Shown: in pieces, positions 5,250 to 9,079 of the stretch
Layout of the letters: every line of letters begins with the position of its first letter
Numbering within the stretch: the first letter of the stretch is position 1
Source: Gallionellaceae bacterium
GTDB taxonomy: Bacteria; Pseudomonadota; Gammaproteobacteria; Burkholderiales; Gallionellaceae
Direction: 5' to 3'
NCBI GenBank assembly: GCA_021731185.1
Contig: JAKFXW010000139.1
Span: 1-9,079, forward strand
DNA length: 9,079 nt
Program-made: the position numbers and the translations under genes
The notes under the pieces: generated by a model
What the model saw: only the letters and a program-made list of their open reading frames with translations
Databases searched by the model: none
Told to the model about the DNA's origin: nothing

Positions 5250-6672
5250 GCACGCTGAGATAGCTAGCACTCATAGCCGTTTGACGGCAGCAGATGCGCT
5301 GGTGATCTTCGGCGTGACCGGCGATCTTGCCCACAAGATGATTTTTCCTGCCCTCTACGCGATGGCCAAGCACGGTGCCCTCAACATGCCGGTGATAGGT
5401 GTTTCATTCTCAAAGTGGAGTCTGGCGGAATTGCGCAAACATGTGCAGGTAAGCATCAAGCACGCCGGCAAGATCGATGACCGGAGCGCTCTCGCCCACC
5501 TTCTTTCCCGGCTCCAATATGTAAGTGGTGATTACAACGATACGGCAACGTTCAAAGCGCTCAAGCTGGCTTTGGGAAAGGCCCGCCGCCCAGCGCACTA
5601 CCTCGCCATTCCACCTTCACTATTCTCCACGGTGATCAACAATCTCGGTGCTGCGGGTCTGGCAACAAATGCGCGCGTCATCGTTGAAAAACCGTTCGGA
5701 CGCGATCTGGCTTCGGCGCGGGCGCTCAACAAAATAGCGTTGTCGGTATTTGCTGAAGATTCGATCTTCCGCATCGACCATTATCTCGGGAAAGAGGCGA
5801 TCATGAATATCCTCTATTTCCGGTTCGCCAATTCATTTCTTGAACCGATCTGGAACCGCAACTGCGTGGCGAGCGTACAGATCACGCTGGCCGAGAATTT
5901 CGGCGTGAAAGGCCGCGGCGCATTCTACGAAAGAACCGGTTGCCTGCGCGACGTGATCCAGAATCATTTATTCCAGATCGTCGCGCTGCTTGCCATGGAA
6001 CCGCCGGCCTATCAGGGTTTTGGTGCCGTGCACAGCGAGAAAGCCAAGGTGTTCCAGGCCATGCGCTCGCTGCAGCCCAGCGACGTGGTGCACGGTCAGT
6101 ACGCCGGCTACCGGAAAGAGATAGGCGTGGCGAAGAGATCTGACGTCGAGACTTTCTGTGCGTTGAAGCTGTTCATCGATTCGTGGCGCTGGCAGGGGGT
6201 GCCGTGGTATCTGCGTTCCGGCAAAAGTATGGCGGCCACAGCGGCCGAAGTGCTGGTGGAATTAAAGACGCCACCGCAAAGGTTGTTCGACGATTCAGCG
6301 CCTGTGGATGGGCGGGCCAATTATCTGCGCTTCCGGCTCTCTCCCAACTCAGCCGTCGCCCTCGCCGCACGCGTCAAGCGCGCAGGCAAGGAATTCGTCG
6401 GCGACCAGCGCGAGCTCTACTTGCTGGATGAACAGTTAAAAAAGGAAACACCCTATGAGCGGCTGTTGAGTGATGCCATGGCCGGCGATGGCGCGCTGTT
6501 CACCCATGAGGACGCAGTTGAGGCTGCATGGGCAGTGATTGATCCTGTTCTTGACATACCCCGCACTGTTTACCGCTACAAGCCCGGCAGCTGGGGACCG
6601 AAACAAGCTGACGCGCTCATTGCGGCAGATGGAAGCTGGCACAACCCGATACTGGAAAAGGAAAAAAAATGA
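5236..6672 (+). CDS. zwf: Glucose-6-phosphate 1-dehydrogenase
   Basis: The protein (478 residues) oxidises glucose-6-phosphate to 6-phosphogluconolactone, the entry step of the pathway. Motifs: FGVTGDLAHKMIFPALYAM (25-43, nucleotide site), VEKPFGRDLASARAL, the active-site block RIDHYLGKEAIMN (179-191, with His182 and Lys186), a GRGAFYERTGCLRDVIQNHL block typical of all G6PDHs, and SWRWQGVPWYLRSGK. At residue 58 there is Phe in VIGVSFSKW where well-studied NADP enzymes carry Arg (compare E. coli IGVGRADW). The true start is inside the end of gnd: ATG codons at 5233 and 5236 are both in frame; 5236 is chosen because GGCGG is five bases upstream. The frame extends further upstream only through gnd coding sequence. 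The stop overlaps the tal ATG. Confidence 0.95.
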   Translation: MKKNKHAEIASTHSRLTAADALVIFGVTGDLAHKMIFPALYAMAKHGALNMPVIGVSFSKWSLAELRKHVQVSIKHAGKIDDRSALAHLLSRLQYVSGDYNDTATFKALKLALGKARRPAHYLAIPPSLFSTVINNLGAAGLATNARVIVEKPFGRDLASARALNKIALSVFAEDSIFRIDHYLGKEAIMNILYFRFANSFLEPIWNRNCVASVQITLAENFGVKGRGAFYERTGCLRDVIQNHLFQIVALLAMEPPAYQGFGAVHSEKAKVFQAMRSLQPSDVVHGQYAGYRKEIGVAKRSDVETFCALKLFIDSWRWQGVPWYLRSGKSMAATAAEVLVELKTPPQRLFDDSAPVDGRANYLRFRLSPNSAVALAARVKRAGKEFVGDQRELYLLDEQLKKETPYERLLSDAMAGDGALFTHEDAVEAAWAVIDPVLDIPRTVYRYKPGSWGPKQADALIAADGSWHNPILEKEKK

Positions 6673-7763
6673 AAGCCACACAACAGCTGCACGATCTCGG
6701 TCAAAGTCTCTGGCTCGACAACATCACGCGCGAACTGTTGACGAGCGGCACACTGGCCCGCTATATCAGCGAGTTGTCAGTAACTGGACTGACCTCCAAT
6801 CCGACGATCTTCGAACATGCGATCAAGAACAGTGATTTCTACGATGATGCGATCCGTAAAAAAGCGCTTGCAGGTAAATCGGGTGAAGCGTTGTTCTTCG
6901 AACTTGCGCTGGAAGACCTGACCAAGGCCGCTGATCTTTTCTGTCCGGTTCACAACGCCACCGGCGGTATCGACGGTTGGGTATCACTGGAGGTCTCGCC
7001 GCTGCTCGCCGACGATACCGCCGCCACGATCAAGGCGGCTGTGCAACTGCATAAACGCGCACAACGTCCCAATTTTTTCATCAAGATACCGGGTACTCCT
7101 GCCGGCATTCCCGCGGTCGAGGAGGCGATCTTCGCGGGCGTGCCGGTGAACGTCACGCTGCTGTTTTCCCGCGAGCACTATATTGCTGCTGCAGAAGCGT
7201 ATATGCGCGGCATCGAGCGGCGCATTGCCGCCGGTCTGGATCCCAAGATCGGCTCCGTGGCCTCGATTTTCGTCAGCCGCTGGGACGTAGCCGTCAAGGA
7301 CAAGGTTCAGGGTGAATTCCGCAACAACCGTCTTGGCATCGCCATCGCCATGCGCACCTACAAAGCCTACCGCGATTTGCTGGCATCAAAACGTTGGCAG
7401 AAACTGGTCGCTTCCGGAGCACGACCGCAACGCCTGCTGTGGGCCAGCACCGGCACCAAAGATCCGGCAGCTTCAGACACCCTGTACGTCGAAGCGCTGG
7501 CTGCACCGGATACGGTCGATACCATCCCCGAAAAGACACTGCTCGCTTTCGCCTGGCACGGTAAAGTAAAGAACGTACTACCGTTTGATGAAGGTCATGC
7601 CGAAACGGTGGAAGCGGTCATCGCGGAATTCACCCGCGAGGGCATCAACGATGAAGCGCTTGCGGCCGATCTCCAGCGCGAGGGCACCGAATCTTTTGCA
7701 AAATCCTGGAACGATCTGATTGCATGCATAGTATCAAAAAGCGCTGCGCTTACGCAGGTATGA
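6669..7763 (+). CDS. tal: Transaldolase
   Basis: The protein (364 residues, the longer bacterial subfamily) moves a dihydroxyacetone unit between sedoheptulose-7-phosphate and glyceraldehyde-3-phosphate in the cytosol. It shows GLTSNPTIFEHAI (about 39-51, with the TSNPT signature), the Schiff-base block FFIKIPGTPAGIPAVEEAI with catalytic Lys139, NVTLLFSREHY, and SVASIFVSRWDVAVK. The ATG overlaps the zwf TGA (ATGA), with AAGGA six bases before it, a textbook coupled start. The gene closes the operon. No hairpin terminator follows; the next bases belong to an unrelated gene fragment, so the native 3' end has probably been lost. Confidence 0.94.
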   Translation: MKATQQLHDLGQSLWLDNITRELLTSGTLARYISELSVTGLTSNPTIFEHAIKNSDFYDDAIRKKALAGKSGEALFFELALEDLTKAADLFCPVHNATGGIDGWVSLEVSPLLADDTAATIKAAVQLHKRAQRPNFFIKIPGTPAGIPAVEEAIFAGVPVNVTLLFSREHYIAAAEAYMRGIERRIAAGLDPKIGSVASIFVSRWDVAVKDKVQGEFRNNRLGIAIAMRTYKAYRDLLASKRWQKLVASGARPQRLLWASTGTKDPAASDTLYVEALAAPDTVDTIPEKTLLAFAWHGKVKNVLPFDEGHAETVEAVIAEFTREGINDEALAADLQREGTESFAKSWNDLIACIVSKSAALTQV

Positions 7764-7778
7764 GGTAACCATGACGTA

Positions 7779-7910
7779 GTGCAATTCAACTGGTTCTGGG
7801 TGGTGCTCATCTTCCTGCCTATCGTGCTGGCCTACACCTCGTGGGTTTACAGCGTGCTGCGCGGCAAAATCACGGTCGAGACGGTTCGCGCTCGATATTG
7901 CGGCTGCTGA
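7779..7910 (+). pseudogene. C-terminal remnant resembling cytochrome bd oxidase subunit II (CydB)
   Basis: In the same frame as tal and directly after its stop, the translation reads VQFNWFWVVLIFLPIVLAYT and then SWVYSVLRGKITVETVRA. This is one hydrophobic helix followed by a short basic cytoplasmic tail, the pattern of the last segment of CydB (LPIVL-YT-W-Y-x-RGK). Everything upstream of that segment is missing, and the natural C-terminus is cut at about 7890, where sequence from the transposase remnant takes over until a TGA at 7908-7910. The fragment has no start of its own and is not expected to work. Family assignment rests on one motif from memory, so it is less sure than the others. 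Confidence 0.55.
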
Positions 7911-8154
7911 CATTGTCCCCTCGTGGGGCGATACCCATGGAATACGCGAACAACACAACCTTTAGGGGCATAGAGGGCGGGTAAGCTGCTGCGCCCGTTA
8001 CGTCGTTGTTGAAGCGGACATCGAAACCGGATAGATCAAGCTCTTTGTCGATCAGGTAATTCATCGCGTGTTCGAAGGTGCCGGAAAGCAACTGACGTTG
8101 CAGGTCAACAACAAGAAATCTTGGGCTGGTGTCGATGTGTTTGTAGCGTGCCAT
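7870..8154 (-). pseudogene. Truncated N-terminus of an IS1182-like (DUF772-type) transposase
   Basis: From the ATG at 8154 the translation reads MARYKHIDTSPRFLVVDLQR and continues with FEHAMNYLIDKELDLSGFDVRF, TGAAAYPPSMPLKVVLFAYSMGI and VSSRNIER. This is the conserved N-terminal part of DUF772-type IS transposases, which run to several hundred residues; only about 85 are left. GGAG seven bases upstream of the ATG is the original ribosome site. The catalytic DDE core is gone: the frame crosses into the CydB-like remnant near 7889 and stops at 7870. Between YSMGI and VSSRNIER there are six extra residues (APRGDN) not expected in the family. No terminal inverted repeat could be identified, so element ends are not given. 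Confidence 0.8.
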
Positions 8155-8258
8155 TTATTTCTCCGCAAATGTGCCTTGCAGTTTGACCTTGATATTTGTT
8201 TTTGTTCACGGCACGATGCGGTATGAATAGACTTTTTCTACAGCCTCGTTATGCCTAT

Positions 8259-8263
8259 AGGAG
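8259..8263 (+). promoter_or_regulatory. Ribosome binding site of the right-edge secreted protein gene
   Basis: AGGAG lies five bases before the ATG at 8269. It decides against the in-frame ATG at 8251, whose upstream sequence has no such motif. Confidence 0.7.
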
Positions 8264-8268
8264 TTCCA

Positions 8269-9079
8269 ATGCGCGCTAGTCACGTTGCATTTGTATTGAT
8301 GATTGCCTTCCCCTTCGCATCTCAGGCTCAGCTAAAAGATGAGAATCTTCTTCAGAATGTGCCGCCGGGCTACAAAATTGCATGGCAAGTGAGGCAGGGA
8401 AATGTCGCAGTTACACGGATGGTTCCAGATGGTGAGTCACTGAAAGATTGGAATGAAACTCTCACTATAGATGTGTTTTTGGGAGAAAAGAACGAGACGG
8501 TCGAGCAATTTCAAGATAATCACGTAAAGATTTGGTTAAAAGGATGCCCAGAACGTGCAGCAGTTGGAGGTATTAAGTCTGTCGCAAAGGGTACTGACAA
8601 CGGCTACCCATATGCTATCTGGGCAGTCTCATGCAAACGTTCACCCGTATCTGGCCTATCTCAGTTTGCGTGGATGAAGGCCATTAAGGGTAACGACAGC
8701 TTTTACGTCATCCAGAAGTTATTCAGATCTGAGCCATCGCCAGAACAAGTAGCGCATTGGGTGCAATATCTCGAGAAGCTCTCTGTATGTGACACGAGAC
8801 TTCCGGATCGGGTATGCCCATCACTTGATAATGTGGACACTTCTAAGCCAGCGCCAGCAGCAACTATCTTCGATGGCGAGACTTTTACTAGGAATGAAGA
8901 TAGGCCTTTTATTCAATACGACCACCGTGATACTGATAATTTACATGGCAAACGTCTTCGAGAATTGCTCCCGCAAGATATTGCTGAATTCATTGAACAG
9001 TATGAATCGTGTCGGCATTGGCGCGGCGAACCCGCTTTCGATAGAGAACGCGCTGCTGAAATAAAACATAACATTAAAG
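8269..9079 (+). CDS. Secreted protein of unknown function, runs off right edge
   Basis: The frame is open from the ATG at 8269 to the window end (270 residues, no stop). Residues 1-20 form a signal peptide (hydrophobic VAFVLMIAFPFA, then SQA before Gln21), so the product is periplasmic or secreted. Two parts are visible. Residues 21-185 contain VTRMVPDGESLKDWNETLTI, a pattern I associate with poorly characterised exported proteins that carry a GE-x(3)-W-x-E-x-LT element, plus Cys93, Cys122, Cys174 and Cys183, which could form disulfides. After a Pro/Ala-rich linker (about 190-200), residues 205-270 are charged and end with CRHWRGEPAFDRERAAEI (248-265), a C-x-HW-x-GE-x(3)-D pattern also seen in small exported proteins of unknown role. 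The gene is more AT-rich than the pentose phosphate operon. I cannot name a function. Confidence 0.7.
   Translation, partial: MRASHVAFVLMIAFPFASQAQLKDENLLQNVPPGYKIAWQVRQGNVAVTRMVPDGESLKDWNETLTIDVFLGEKNETVEQFQDNHVKIWLKGCPERAAVGGIKSVAKGTDNGYPYAIWAVSCKRSPVSGLSQFAWMKAIKGNDSFYVIQKLFRSEPSPEQVAHWVQYLEKLSVCDTRLPDRVCPSLDNVDTSKPAPAATIFDGETFTRNEDRPFIQYDHRDTDNLHGKRLRELLPQDIAEFIEQYESCRHWRGEPAFDRERAAEIKHNIK

Noticed and set aside
8789..9064. 91-residue plus-strand ORF near the right edge
   Set aside because: It is in a different frame from the open secreted-protein gene, which has a ribosome site and signal peptide.
1..9079. CRISPR array, tRNA or rRNA genes
   Set aside because: No regularly spaced direct repeats, cloverleaf-like arms or rRNA-like sequence were seen by eye on either strand.

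Overview
The window looks like chromosomal DNA of a proteobacterium, most likely a beta- or gammaproteobacterium. This is inferred from the gene families (cyclic beta-1,2-glucan synthase, CbpM, CydB-like and OsmC-like pieces, a Pgl/Gnd/Zwf/Tal set) and from codon and base composition; no rRNA or other marker gene is present to name a taxon. The centre (about 3500-7760) is GC-rich and tightly packed. The BON/ferritin part (about 2330-3400) and the right end (about 8160-9079) are visibly more AT-rich.

Left part, all on the minus strand. A large open frame runs off the left edge from 1710; it is the N-terminal 570 residues of a cyclic beta-1,2-glucan synthase (NdvB/ChvB family). Upstream of it lies a short ORF (1720-1818) and then an ORF at 1815-2177 that is a chimera: an OsmC-like N-terminus joined in frame to the C-terminal tail of a GlgX-type glycogen debranching enzyme. 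Further upstream are a ferritin-like protein of the encapsulin-associated type (2330-2632) and an exported BON-domain protein (2749-3084).

Centre, plus strand. After a 310-base AT-rich spacer with several inverted repeats there is the C-terminal remnant of a chaperone modulator CbpM (3396-3500). It is followed at once by an intact four-gene operon: pgl, gnd, zwf and tal (3504-7763). Together these genes take glucose-6-phosphate through the oxidative pentose phosphate pathway to ribulose-5-phosphate, plus one non-oxidative step. The junctions are +15, about -14 and -4 bases, so the genes are probably co-transcribed and translationally coupled. Gnd is of the short NAD-type, and Zwf lacks the arginine that normally holds the NADP 2'-phosphate, which hints at an NADH-making pathway.

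Right part. Directly after tal lies a fragment resembling the last transmembrane segment of cytochrome bd oxidase subunit II. It runs into the truncated N-terminus of an IS1182-like transposase on the minus strand. Beyond that a secreted protein of unknown function (from 8269) runs off the right edge.

The overall picture is a rearranged accessory region. Intact stress and carbon-metabolism genes are separated by at least five truncated gene pieces (osmC, glgX, cbpM, cydB-like, transposase), each ending at a sharp junction. The joints could be real deletions or recombinations; the assembly should be confirmed before building on them.
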